Assembly: GCA_964454445.1 (NCBI GenBank)
Contig: CAYVTD010000018.1
Span: 1 to 54,750 of the forward strand
From: CAYVTD01 sp964454445
Lineage (GTDB): Bacteria; Bacteroidota; Ignavibacteria; Kapaibacteriales; UBA2268
Direction: 5' to 3'
Length of the DNA stretch: 54,750 nucleotides
Part shown: positions 1-8,378 of the stretch, piece after piece
How the letters are laid out: each line of letters starts with the position of its first letter
Position numbering within the stretch: position 1 is the stretch's first letter
Notes under the pieces: generated by a model
The model's input: the letters and a program-made list of their open reading frames with translations, nothing else
Told to the model about the DNA's origin: nothing
The model's database searches: none
Translations under genes and position numbers: made by a program

Positions 1-54
1 ACCCGCGACCCTCAGCTTGGAAGGCTGATGCTCTACCAACTGAGCTACTCCCGC
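1..54 (-). tRNA. tRNA-Gly (anticodon TCC), cut by the window edge
   Basis: Read on the minus strand the sequence starts with acceptor GCGGGAG, followed by a D-arm (GCTC/GAGC) and an anticodon stem TCAGC/GCTGA enclosing loop CTTCCAA, so the anticodon is TCC (glycine, GGA codons). The T-arm and 3' end lie outside the window. It is 12 bases downstream of tRNA-Tyr on the same strand and probably shares its transcript. Confidence 0.93.
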
Positions 55-66
55 TTGACTTCTTTG

Positions 67-150
67 TGGGCCGGGATGGATTTGAACCACCGTAGGGCGT
101 AGCCCGTTAGATTTACAGTCTAATGCATTTGACCGCTCTGCCACCGACCC
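67..150 (-). tRNA. tRNA-Tyr (anticodon GTA)
   Basis: The 84-nt minus-strand cloverleaf has acceptor GGGTCGG pairing with CCGGCCC, with one T-G pair. The anticodon loop CTGTAAA gives GTA. A long class II variable arm (ACGGGCTACGCCCT region) and T-arm GGTTCAAATCC follow. The CCA end is not encoded (ACA follows the acceptor). A Tyr-Gly order on one strand is typical of the tRNA-Thr/Tyr/Gly/Thr cluster ahead of tuf in many bacteria. Confidence 0.95.
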
Positions 151-375
151 ATATTTCATTTATAAACTCGCTCTTTCAAGAGCTAACAAATTTATGGTTT
201 TTATTCTAATATTCCAAATTTTTTTCTTAAATTTTTATAAAAAAGTTTTTTATTCTTAACTTTTCTTATCAATTTGTTATATTGCATTTTCTTTCATTGC
301 AATTATCTTATATTTTTTATTTTGTTTCTTTGCATTTTTTAAGTAACTATTAACGTATTAATTTATTTTATAGAT
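151..375. other. AT-rich intergenic region between tRNA-Tyr and the reductase gene
   Basis: This 225-bp, very AT-rich region separates a leftward tRNA cluster from a rightward gene, so it must hold two divergent promoters. I cannot assign a promoter box with confidence and see no hairpin or ORF. Confidence 0.4.
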
Positions 376-1176
376 ATGGAATGTTCTGAATACAATGCTA
401 CCGTTACAGGGAAAATCCTTGTAACTCCCGACTTAATGATTCTAAGAGTTAGGACCGACACTCCACGCGATAAATTCGCTGCAGGTCAATATACAACTAT
501 CGGCGTGCTTGCAAGCGAGCTGCGCTCCCCTAATTCTGTGTTGCCTTTGGGTACTTTGGCGGGCGATATGCTTATCAAAAGAGCTTATTCAATAGCTTCA
601 GCTAACAAAGAAACCCAGAATTTCGAGTTCTATATAAGCCAGGTCAAATCCGGACAGCTTACTCCACGGCTTTTCGAACTTTCGCTCGGCCGCAGGATGT
701 GGGTCGATGAAGACATCCTTGGTGTATTCAATCTCAAGAAAACTCCGAAAAATTGCAATATTGTTATGGTGGCTACAGGCACCGGACTAGCTCCGTACAT
801 AAGCTTTTTACGCTCTCATATAAACGAAAATAAAAGCAAAAAGTTAGCTGTGATACACGGCGCTGGCTATCCTTGGGACCTTGGTTATTATAGCGAATTG
901 CAGCTTATCCAAAGTGCCTTCTCCAATTTTTATTATTATCCTACTCTCCTGAAAGCCGATGATTCATGGACCGGCTTAAGAGGATATATTGAAGAGCATT
1001 TAAAAAGCGGACTTCTCCAAAATCAGGCTGGCATCGATTTCGACCCTGACAAAACCCATTTCTACCTTTGTGGGAATCCAAAAATGGTGCAATCTGTCTC
1101 GGAATTTCTTTATCAGTACAACTATACAAAGCATTCTAATGATAATCCTGGATCTTTGCATATTGAAGAGTATTAA
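376..1176 (+). CDS. fpr: ferredoxin/flavodoxin-NADP(+) reductase
   Basis: A 266-aa cytosolic flavoenzyme of the bacterial Fpr type, which moves electrons between NADPH and ferredoxin or flavodoxin. The N-terminal FAD barrel carries RAYS at residues 69-72 (the RxYS flavin motif). The NADP domain has ATGTGLAP at 133-140 and CGNPKMV near the C-terminus. Length fits the subclass (about 250-270 aa). The C-terminus ends in an aromatic residue (IEEY), as is common where the last aromatic stacks on the flavin. It opens a rightward run of four genes, with a 53-bp gap to the next ORF. There is no nearby ferredoxin to show the partner. The reductase fold is clear; electron direction is inferred. Confidence 0.88.
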   Translation: MECSEYNATVTGKILVTPDLMILRVRTDTPRDKFAAGQYTTIGVLASELRSPNSVLPLGTLAGDMLIKRAYSIASANKETQNFEFYISQVKSGQLTPRLFELSLGRRMWVDEDILGVFNLKKTPKNCNIVMVATGTGLAPYISFLRSHINENKSKKLAVIHGAGYPWDLGYYSELQLIQSAFSNFYYYPTLLKADDSWTGLRGYIEEHLKSGLLQNQAGIDFDPDKTHFYLCGNPKMVQSVSEFLYQYNYTKHSNDNPGSLHIEEY

Positions 1177-1229
1177 TCAGCGTTTTTCATATTTTTTTTA
1201 ACAATAAATTTTAAACTTTTATAGAATTG

Positions 1230-1871
1230 ATGAACTATTTTCTAAAAAAAATCAATCATTATTGCATTTTCATCTTCATTTTCTCTTTTATTGCAGCTTT
1301 TAATGGTTGCATAGTAGTAAAAGAAAAAGAAATGGAAGAAAGAGAAGCCATGCTACACATTAGCCCGAAACCGGAAGTTCCTCTTTCTGAAGAGCTTGTG
1401 CGATCTGAGAGTGGCGATATGATTGCACAATTGCCAGAGAATTGGTTCTTCGTCGATGTTAGTACTCGCGTTTCTTCGAATATTTTTGCTGTTGCAGTCA
1501 ATCCTGACTACACCCTTTCTGCTGTTTTTATGAGAATCCAACTCGACGAAAAGATGAGACAAACTGTTGAAAGAGAAGATACTTTCGGGCTTGCTCGTGT
1601 CTGTCTCGAATCGCATATCCAAAAAACAGGTGCAGGGCTAAAGCAAATCGGCAACTTTAGAATAGTCAATATGGGCGCCAATACTTTCGTTACTTTCGAG
1701 TATTCTGCTGTTGGAGGAGCTCTGAATACCAAAGCTGCTGTTTTTATTTCACGACTTAACAATTATTACGAATTCGCTCTTTTACCGATGAACATCACAG
1801 GTAAACCCTTACCCGACAAACTTGAAACAGAAAGAGTTTTTCGCTCCATCCTTACCGGAATACAATATTAA
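1230..1871 (+). CDS. putative lipoprotein of unknown function
   Basis: About 213 aa. The ATG at 1230 is preferred to an in-frame TTG three bases upstream. The N-terminus has a basic stretch, a hydrophobic core and a lipobox FNGC with Cys27, so export and lipidation are predicted. The mature part starts with a Lys/Glu-rich stretch and then a compact alternating beta/alpha region with sequences such as QLPENWFFVDV, AVFMRI and NTFVTFEYSAVGG. That layout resembles small surface proteins that bind a ligand or another envelope protein, but I recognise no family. It lies between the reductase and the TlpA-like gene in the same direction. Confidence 0.7.
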   Translation: MNYFLKKINHYCIFIFIFSFIAAFNGCIVVKEKEMEEREAMLHISPKPEVPLSEELVRSESGDMIAQLPENWFFVDVSTRVSSNIFAVAVNPDYTLSAVFMRIQLDEKMRQTVEREDTFGLARVCLESHIQKTGAGLKQIGNFRIVNMGANTFVTFEYSAVGGALNTKAAVFISRLNNYYEFALLPMNITGKPLPDKLETERVFRSILTGIQY

Positions 1872-1920
1872 CTGTTGAAAAATACTCATTTTTAATTAAT
1901 GCTTTAAAGTTTAAACAAGT

Positions 1921-3282
1921 ATGAGAAAAACCTTAATTATATCTATTATTTTTTTACTTTCTATAAGCTGTTTATACTCAAAAGACTATCATATAAAAGG
2001 AAAAATTAATAGTTTGCGGGCTATGAAAATCTATATTCAAGACTTTTATGGCAAAGAAAATCTTTTTTTTGACAGTGCCAAGGTGAGCTTTTCCGGTGGG
2101 TTTGAATTCATATTAAATGATAACAACAAGCCAGGACTGTATCGCCTTCGCACAGGCGAAAACTTTTCCCTCGATTTCATTTTTAACCGTACCGATGTAT
2201 CATTTGAAACCGACTACTCTGCTCCAGTCTCTGCTATGAAGTTTATTAATTCTCCTAATAATGACTCCTATTACTATTATTTAAGAATGCTTGCTAACTT
2301 TCGAAAAAAAATTGAGTTATTATTGCCACTAATCGAAAAATATCCTCAAAATGATGGTTTTTATCCAAAGATAATAAAACAAGTCGAATCTCTGAAAAAC
2401 GAATTTGTTGGCTACATCGATAGCGTTCAAAAGTCCAAGACTGACAATTTTGTGAAAAAATTAATTTTGTACGATAGAAGCTATGTCTTGCAACCTGCTT
2501 TCACCAAAATTTTTGATAAAGAAGGCTTAAAACAAAGCTTTTTCGACAATATCGACTTCACTAATACAACTATCTTATATTCTGAGACTTATGCCAATAT
2601 TATCATATCATATTTATCTCTTTTTAATGATCCAAGCCTTGGAAGAACTAAGCAAATTGCTGTGTTCAAGCAAACTTGTGATGAACTTTTAAAAAGAACA
2701 GCACACTCGGAAGTACTTTATCAATTTACTGTTGAATTCCTTATCAATGGATTTAAACAGATTCATTATAATGAGGTCGTCGATTATGTCGTTTTAAACA
2801 ACCAAGTTGACAATAATTGCGTCAATTCGGCGAAAAAAAGCGAATTAAACACCCAAATAGCTCAATTAAAGCAAACAGCCATCGGCTCCGCTGCTCCAGC
2901 TGTAGTTTTCACCAATTTCGAAAACGAAAAACTTCCCCTATACTCAATAAAATCAGATTTAACTCTCATCGTTTTTTGGGCTAGCTGGTGCCCCCATTGC
3001 AAAATGGATATCCCGGAACTTGCAAGCCTTGCCAAAGCTAATTCAGATAAATTAAAAGTTGTTATGGTTTCTTTGGATAGAAATGTTGATGATGCCCGTA
3101 AAGCTATCGAAGCTTATGACGCTGGTTTTATCAATGTTATTGAAACAAGTGTCTGGGATTCACCAATTACCAACAACTTTAATGTCTTCGCCACCCCAAC
3201 TTATTTTCTTTTAAACAGCAATATGAGGATTATTGACAAACCTTTTAATATAAATGATTTAAAAGAAGTTTTAAATAGATGA
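1921..3282 (+). CDS. TlpA/ResA-like thioredoxin with an extended N-terminal region
   Basis: A 453-aa exported protein. A signal peptide covers about residues 1-20. The next segment (KDYHIKGKINSLRAMKIYI and onward) resembles the DUF4369 beta domain that often precedes thioredoxin folds in FCB bacteria. A helical middle region (about 110-300) and a C-terminal thioredoxin domain follow, with the redox pair WCPHC (Cys357, Cys360) and the cis-Pro motif FATPTYFLL. Such proteins reduce disulfides in the periplasm, often for cytochrome c maturation. An octaheme cytochrome gene is in the same window (29428), but no direct link is shown. The middle region is not recognisable. Confidence 0.85.
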   Translation: MRKTLIISIIFLLSISCLYSKDYHIKGKINSLRAMKIYIQDFYGKENLFFDSAKVSFSGGFEFILNDNNKPGLYRLRTGENFSLDFIFNRTDVSFETDYSAPVSAMKFINSPNNDSYYYYLRMLANFRKKIELLLPLIEKYPQNDGFYPKIIKQVESLKNEFVGYIDSVQKSKTDNFVKKLILYDRSYVLQPAFTKIFDKEGLKQSFFDNIDFTNTTILYSETYANIIISYLSLFNDPSLGRTKQIAVFKQTCDELLKRTAHSEVLYQFTVEFLINGFKQIHYNEVVDYVVLNNQVDNNCVNSAKKSELNTQIAQLKQTAIGSAAPAVVFTNFENEKLPLYSIKSDLTLIVFWASWCPHCKMDIPELASLAKANSDKLKVVMVSLDRNVDDARKAIEAYDAGFINVIETSVWDSPITNNFNVFATPTYFLLNSNMRIIDKPFNINDLKEVLNR

Positions 3283-3285
3283 TTT

Positions 3286-3723
3286 ATGGATATTTCTGAA
3301 GATACTCAAAGAGTTTTAAATTTCTTACAAGATTTTTGCGATGGTAACTTGCGTAAATCAAACGACATAGCCTTACTCCTTGAAATCGCCGCTATCAATT
3401 TAAAAGCCAAAGAAATGAACGATTTAATCTTTACAGGTGCATCTATATGGCTTATTTCACAAAAAATAAAGAAATTAAAAGACAACGAAGAAGGAACGAA
3501 TCAATTAGCAGAAGAACTTCACAGAAATATCAATGAGATATCCCGTTTACTTCAGTGTTTCTCTTCTCTTGCCCCCACCGAAATCCAAAAAAGAATCGAA
3601 AGAATTTATTTAGTTAACGACTATGGCTCTTTTTTAAATATCATCGATTTATCACACGATCTTTCGATACTAAAAGACCTGCAAAATAAATTAAAAAGAG
3701 AAGAGCAGCAGTCAAGTGAATAA
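3286..3723 (+). CDS. unknown helical protein, 145 aa
   Basis: No family recognised. The sequence is almost wholly alpha-helical by composition, with charged amphipathic stretches (LKAKEMNDLIF, AEELHRNINEISRLL, LKDLQNKLKREEQQ), no signal peptide and no membrane segment. It begins three bases after the stop of the thioredoxin gene, so it is very likely cotranscribed and translationally coupled. It ends 16 bp before the convergent histidine kinase gene. A helper or regulatory role for the upstream exported proteins is only a guess, since this protein appears cytosolic. Confidence 0.65.
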   Translation: MDISEDTQRVLNFLQDFCDGNLRKSNDIALLLEIAAINLKAKEMNDLIFTGASIWLISQKIKKLKDNEEGTNQLAEELHRNINEISRLLQCFSSLAPTEIQKRIERIYLVNDYGSFLNIIDLSHDLSILKDLQNKLKREEQQSSE

Positions 3724-3739
3724 AGCTATTCTGAAGCTT

Positions 3740-6700
3740 CTATTTAATCAGTGCATAAGCCTTATCAAAAATTTCTTTGGAGACATAAGGCTTAGAAATA
3801 TAGTCATTGCAACCAGCTTTGAGAGCTTTGTCGCGATCGTCAGCCATTGCATAAGCAGATACTGCTATGATAGGAACATCTTTATCGATTTTCCGAATTC
3901 GTATTGTTGCCTCGAAACCGTTAACTACGGGCATTTTAATGTCCATCAGCACCAAATCGGGTTTATATCGCTTGTATAACTCAACAGCTTCGATACCATT
4001 TTTAGCCCTAATTAGTTTTGCTTTTGTTTTTGCAAGTATCCTATCCAGTAAAACATAATTTAGATCTTCATCTTCAGCAATTAAAAACTTCTTCCCATCG
4101 AATAATTGTATTTTATCAGACTTAATTTCTTGAATATCTTCTTGAGAATCAGATTTCTTTTCAATAACCATCGGTAAGAAAAAAGTAAATTTTGTACCTT
4201 TGTTTTCGATTGATTCTAAAGTGATGTAGCCGCCCATTTTACTAATTAAGGCTTTCGTTATTGCAAGCCCCAAGCCAGTTCCCTGATGCCTCCGTGTTGA
4301 ATAATCCTCCACTTGACGAAATCTATCAAATATCAAATCGAAATTGTATTTTGCTATTCCTATTCCTGTGTCCTCAACATAAAATTCAATGCCATAGTCA
4401 ACTTTTTTACACCCGACTTCCACAAATCCTTTGTTTGTAAATTTAACTGCATTTCCTATTAAATTGCTCAAAATCTGTTTAAAGCGGTTAATATCACAAT
4501 AAACCAATGAATCTTTTAACTCTTTCTCAACATTCACCTTAAAATCAATGTTTTTATGCTTGGCAAGCATTGAGAATTCTGTTTTAAACTCTTCTAAAGT
4601 AGCTTCAAGATTAAAATTTACAGGCATTAAGTCGATAACACCCGACTCAATCTTTGAAATATCAATTATATCATTGATTAAGTGCAGCAACTGCTTGGAA
4701 CTGTTTTCTATTATTGCAATAAATTCATCTCTTTCTTCAATAGTTATATCTTCATCTTTTAAAAATGAGGAGAAACCAATAATCGAATTCATCGGAGTGC
4801 GTATCTCATGGCTCATATTAGCAAGAAAAGCAGATTTAAGGTAATCGCTTTCTTCGGCTTTTTGTTTTTGTTTTATTAATTCTTCTTCGTATTTCTTTCT
4901 TTCTGTAATATCACGGACAGCGACAACCCTAACTAAATCATCTTTCCATTTGATGTTTCTTGCCATAATTTCAAGAGGAAGATGAGTGCCATCTTTTTTT
5001 AAGCCGATAATTTCATAAGGTCCAGTGTTTAATGTTTGTACTTTAAATCTGACTTTTTCGCGGTAATCTTCCTTAACCATCAGTTCAATAACATCCTTTT
5101 CTAGAATTTCCTCAAACTCATACCCAATAAGATTACAGAAAGATTGATTAGCATCTATACAAATGCCATCTTTGTGGACGACGATGCCTTCGAAAGTAAG
5201 CTGCGAAAGCATTTTGAAGCGTTCTTTGCTATCGGTTAGCTCGTTTAGAGCCTTCCATCTATCGGTTACGTCGATAACTGTGGAGACCATAGTGTTTTGC
5301 TCAATCAATGGTATGTTAACAGCATCAATAGTGTGCTTAACCCCTTCTTTTGTGGTAACAAATGTGTTCTCCCAATGCATCCTTGCCGGATCCATTGAGT
5401 TTATATCTCCCATAATTCTTTCGATTACCATTTCTCTATATTGCTTGTCGGGAAATACCTTTTCAAAGAATTCAGCAACGTTAGATATATCAGATTGAGT
5501 CCAACCATAGATTTCTTCAAATTTTTTATTCATATAAGTTGCTGTACCATCTTCAATATTATTAAGTGCAACACCAATCGGAAGGTTATCCAAAACAGTT
5601 TGGATAAAAGTGTTTCTTTGTTTTAGTTCAAACTCAATTGCCTTCCTTATAGTTACATCCTGAATAGTTCCTGTAATCTTAATAACTCTACCTTTATCAT
5701 CAACAACTGGTTTACCAATCCAATTAACAATAATTCTTTTACCAGTTGGAAGCACAGCATTCAAATCAATTTGATAAGATACCTTGTTTTCACTTATATT
5801 ATGAATACATTCCTTAAGCTTTTCTTTATCAACTTCATTAAAGTATTCGAATACTTTCTTAAGGGTTACATTTGAATTCGTTTTTTCTATTTCAATAATA
5901 TTATAGATTTCGTCTGCTAATGAAATTATATTTGTTTGAATATCTAATTCAAAATGCCCAATATGAGCCGTTTTTTGTGCCTCAACGAGGCGGTTTTGTG
6001 TTTCAATGAGTTTTTCCTGCCTAAGTTTTTTTTCTGTTATGTCATTAACAACATGTACCGCCCCGGCATAGTTACCCTTCTCGTCAAGAATCGGGTCAGC
6101 AATGATTGCGAACCACCTATCCCCTCTATTGAACTCCATTGTTTCCCGCTTTAAGCTCTGTTTTGCCCTTATAACCGGGCAACCTTCTATTGGCTGTATC
6201 GTATTGTGGACAATCTCCCAGCAATGCTTGCCTTGCAAATCATCGACATTGCTATTGAATAATTCTGCAGCAGTCTTGTTACTGCGAATGATCACATTAT
6301 TTTCGTCTAAAACCCAAATCCCGTCATTCGAAGCATCGTAAGTTGTTTGCCATTCTTTTGCTATCCTTGCTATTTCATTCTGTGTTTTCCTGCTTTCTGT
6401 TATATCCTCACCCGAACTCAAAGTGCCTGTTATTTGCCCATTAGAATCTTTTAAAACGCTATTATGCCAAGCAATAAGCCGTTCTTCGCCTTTAGCTGTG
6501 ATTATAGTATTTTCATAAAATTCGGCAGATTCGAGTTCAGCATTCATCATTTTTGTGAACACAGCTTTTACTTCTTGGTTATTCGATGCTGGTAGGTAAT
6601 TTTCAAACCATTTTTTGCCAACTATTTCTTCAGCTTTTTCTCCAATCACTTCAACTGCTTTATCATTTACAAGCGTAATTATTCCATTTCTGTCAATGGC

Positions 6701-7432
6701 AAGGAACATTACTTTTGCAACTTTCAAATATGTTTCAGCAAGCTCTTTGCTTTCTTGCAGCCTCTGGACAGCCTGCTTTCGCTCTCGTATATCCCTAACA
6801 ATGGCATAATAATATAATTTCTCGTCGAGAACTAACTTGGTAGTTTTAACTTCGACTGGTATCAAAAAACCATCAATATGTTTATAATTAGTTTCAACTA
6901 TAAACTGACTATCGAAGGGTTTGTCTTTCCAAAATTCATCAAAAACGTTTTTTGAAAATATGGTATCGATATCGCCAATTTTCATACCATACAAGCCATC
7001 TCTTGTGCGTCCAAGCATTTGGCAAGCAACTTCATTAAAATCGACAAAATTAGTCTCTTCGTCAACCAAGAAAATAGCATCGAAAGCAACATCAACAAGG
7101 CGTTTGTATCGGCTTTCGCTTATTTTTAAGCGAGTGAGAGTGTCTTTTAAACTCTCATTTGTTGTTAGATATTCTTCATTTAGAGCTGCATATTCTTCAT
7201 TCTGAGCCATTAGCTCTTCGTTTGTGCGGGCTTGTTCTTCCAATAGCATTTCCTGTTCGACTTCATTATCTCTTAATTTTGATAAAGCTATTCGATATTC
7301 CTCGTAAAGTACCTCAAATTCTTTAGAATCCAATCTCTTTTCATATACTTCCACTTTCTGCTTTAATTGCTCGATTTCCTCTAACAATTCATCATAACTT
7401 GGTTTGTCTTCAGTCATTATTCTTTCTTTCAA
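3740..7432 (-). CDS. soluble hybrid histidine kinase with about six PAS domains and a C-terminal receiver
   Basis: A 1230-aa protein without membrane segments. Residues 1-110 form a long charged coiled coil. About six PAS/PAC units follow between residues 110 and 860, each ending in a variant of DITERK or DITE. The kinase core has the phosphorylated His875 in SHEIRTPMN, the N box NLIGNAVKFTN, DTGIGI and GTGLGLAI. A receiver domain follows with phospho-acceptor Asp1164 in LMDIKMP and conserved Lys in SKPY. Input is therefore cytosolic (redox, oxygen, light or small ligands). No output regulator is adjacent, so the phosphorelay partner must be encoded elsewhere. It is convergent with the preceding operon. 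Confidence 0.93.
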   Translation of the reverse strand: MKERIMTEDKPSYDELLEEIEQLKQKVEVYEKRLDSKEFEVLYEEYRIALSKLRDNEVEQEMLLEEQARTNEELMAQNEEYAALNEEYLTTNESLKDTLTRLKISESRYKRLVDVAFDAIFLVDEETNFVDFNEVACQMLGRTRDGLYGMKIGDIDTIFSKNVFDEFWKDKPFDSQFIVETNYKHIDGFLIPVEVKTTKLVLDEKLYYYAIVRDIRERKQAVQRLQESKELAETYLKVAKVMFLAIDRNGIITLVNDKAVEVIGEKAEEIVGKKWFENYLPASNNQEVKAVFTKMMNAELESAEFYENTIITAKGEERLIAWHNSVLKDSNGQITGTLSSGEDITESRKTQNEIARIAKEWQTTYDASNDGIWVLDENNVIIRSNKTAAELFNSNVDDLQGKHCWEIVHNTIQPIEGCPVIRAKQSLKRETMEFNRGDRWFAIIADPILDEKGNYAGAVHVVNDITEKKLRQEKLIETQNRLVEAQKTAHIGHFELDIQTNIISLADEIYNIIEIEKTNSNVTLKKVFEYFNEVDKEKLKECIHNISENKVSYQIDLNAVLPTGKRIIVNWIGKPVVDDKGRVIKITGTIQDVTIRKAIEFELKQRNTFIQTVLDNLPIGVALNNIEDGTATYMNKKFEEIYGWTQSDISNVAEFFEKVFPDKQYREMVIERIMGDINSMDPARMHWENTFVTTKEGVKHTIDAVNIPLIEQNTMVSTVIDVTDRWKALNELTDSKERFKMLSQLTFEGIVVHKDGICIDANQSFCNLIGYEFEEILEKDVIELMVKEDYREKVRFKVQTLNTGPYEIIGLKKDGTHLPLEIMARNIKWKDDLVRVVAVRDITERKKYEEELIKQKQKAEESDYLKSAFLANMSHEIRTPMNSIIGFSSFLKDEDITIEERDEFIAIIENSSKQLLHLINDIIDISKIESGVIDLMPVNFNLEATLEEFKTEFSMLAKHKNIDFKVNVEKELKDSLVYCDINRFKQILSNLIGNAVKFTNKGFVEVGCKKVDYGIEFYVEDTGIGIAKYNFDLIFDRFRQVEDYSTRRHQGTGLGLAITKALISKMGGYITLESIENKGTKFTFFLPMVIEKKSDSQEDIQEIKSDKIQLFDGKKFLIAEDEDLNYVLLDRILAKTKAKLIRAKNGIEAVELYKRYKPDLVLMDIKMPVVNGFEATIRIRKIDKDVPIIAVSAYAMADDRDKALKAGCNDYISKPYVSKEIFDKAYALIK

Positions 7433-7658
7433 CTAGCATAATGCACATTCATAAATAGCTGCCATAATTCAAATATAAGTAATAACAAGAATTAATGCAA
7501 GCAAAAATCACTAAAAATAATTTTATTTGAGTTAATGTTTATAAAAAAATGATGTTTCAATGAATTATATATAAGAAAGGGAGTAGGAATTGCTAAAAAA
7601 TTATCTTGTTTTTTTTATTTTGACTGATGAAAATTCTAGAGGATTGAAAGTTTTATTG
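7433..7658. other. AT-rich spacer upstream of the hybrid kinase
   Basis: A 226-bp AT-rich spacer between the start of the kinase gene and tRNA-Leu, both on the minus strand. It presumably holds the kinase promoter and the end of the tRNA transcript. No clear hairpin with a T-run is visible. Confidence 0.35.
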
Positions 7659-7743
7659 TACAGAAGGTGGGAGTCGAACCCACACGGGTGTTGAGCCCAC
7701 TGGATTTTGAGTCCAGCGCGTCTGCCAATTCCGCCACTTCTGC
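7659..7743 (-). tRNA. tRNA-Leu (anticodon CAA)
   Basis: The 85-nt minus-strand cloverleaf has acceptor GCAGAAG opposite CTTCTGT. The anticodon stem CTGGA/TCCAG encloses loop CTCAAAA, so the anticodon is CAA (reads UUG). A class II variable arm (TGGGCTCAACACCCGT) and T-loop GGTTCGACTCC are present. Discriminator A; CCA is not encoded. Confidence 0.95.
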
Positions 7744-7787
7744 ATTATTTCAATTAAAATTCGATTTTGACAATCTTTCGAATTCTG

Positions 7788-7862
7788 TGGGCAATGAGAG
7801 ATTCGAACTCCCGACCCCCTCGGTGTAAACGAGGTGCTCTGAACCAACTGAGCTAATTGCCC
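7788..7862 (-). tRNA. tRNA-Val (anticodon TAC)
   Basis: The 75-nt minus-strand cloverleaf has acceptor GGGCAAT pairing with ATTGCCC, D-arm GCTC/GAGC, anticodon stem CCTCG/CGAGG with loop TTTACAC (anticodon TAC), and T-loop GAGTTCGAATCTC. Discriminator A; CCA not encoded. It lies 44 bp upstream of tRNA-Leu in transcription order and is likely cotranscribed. Confidence 0.95.
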
Positions 7863-7959
7863 AAAAAAGAATAACAAAATTAATACATTTTTACTTTTTT
7901 ACCAAATTTATTTTTAAACATTTTTTTCACAATAAGCTATATTACTGCTGGCATACAGT

Positions 7960-7994
7960 TTGTCAATCTACTCTTAAAAGTCGCTGATTGACAA
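7960..7994. repeat. perfect 9-bp inverted repeat
   Basis: TTGTCAATC at 7960-7968 is matched exactly by GATTGACAA at 7986-7994 across a 17-nt loop. There is no T-run after it, so it is not an obvious terminator. It lies in the 290-bp gene-free stretch between tRNA-Val and the possible 25-aa ORF, and could be an operator or an RNA hairpin. Apart from this and the promoter of the tRNA pair, I see nothing else in that stretch. Confidence 0.45.
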
Positions 7995-8152
7995 CAACAT
8001 TTGTGTTCAGAACGCCATGGCAGATTAAATGCAATTTAATAATAAACAAGGAGATAGGCTTTACAGTCAATTTATACTTTAACTATTATAAAAGTTTAAT
8101 TATTGAAATTATTAATTATTTTTTGGTTAATATTAGACAAGGAGAAAGACGA

Positions 8153-8230
8153 ATGAACAGTATTCCACAAGTTATCAACGATCGGTATTCAATTCATTTT
8201 GCATATTTAACAAAACATTTACAATTATAA
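8153..8230 (+). CDS. possible 25-aa small ORF with a strong ribosome binding site
   Basis: The ATG at 8153 is preceded by AAGGAG eight bases upstream (acaaggagaaagacga), one of the best Shine-Dalgarno sites in the window. The frame encodes 25 residues starting MNSIPQVINDRYS and ending with TAA at 8230. There is no family match. It could be a real small protein or a leader peptide for the J-domain-like gene 148 bp downstream. An in-frame extension upstream to 7988 exists but looks like non-coding AT-rich sequence. The call rests only on the start context. Confidence 0.35.
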   Translation: MNSIPQVINDRYSIHFAYLTKHLQL

Positions 8231-8378
8231 ATCTAATAAAAACAATTCCACATTTTTTCAACATACATATTATATATGGAAATAATTCAATAAACTTGTA
8301 AATATAATCTAAAGTATATCGTAAAAATTATTAAGAATTGACCTTTCAAAATGAAATAATTATTAGGAATAAATAAAA

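Noticed and set aside
7988..8152. Upstream in-frame extension of the 25-aa ORF
   Set aside because: The sequence is AT-rich with low-complexity residues, contains half of the inverted repeat, and the strong ribosome binding site points to the ATG at 8153.
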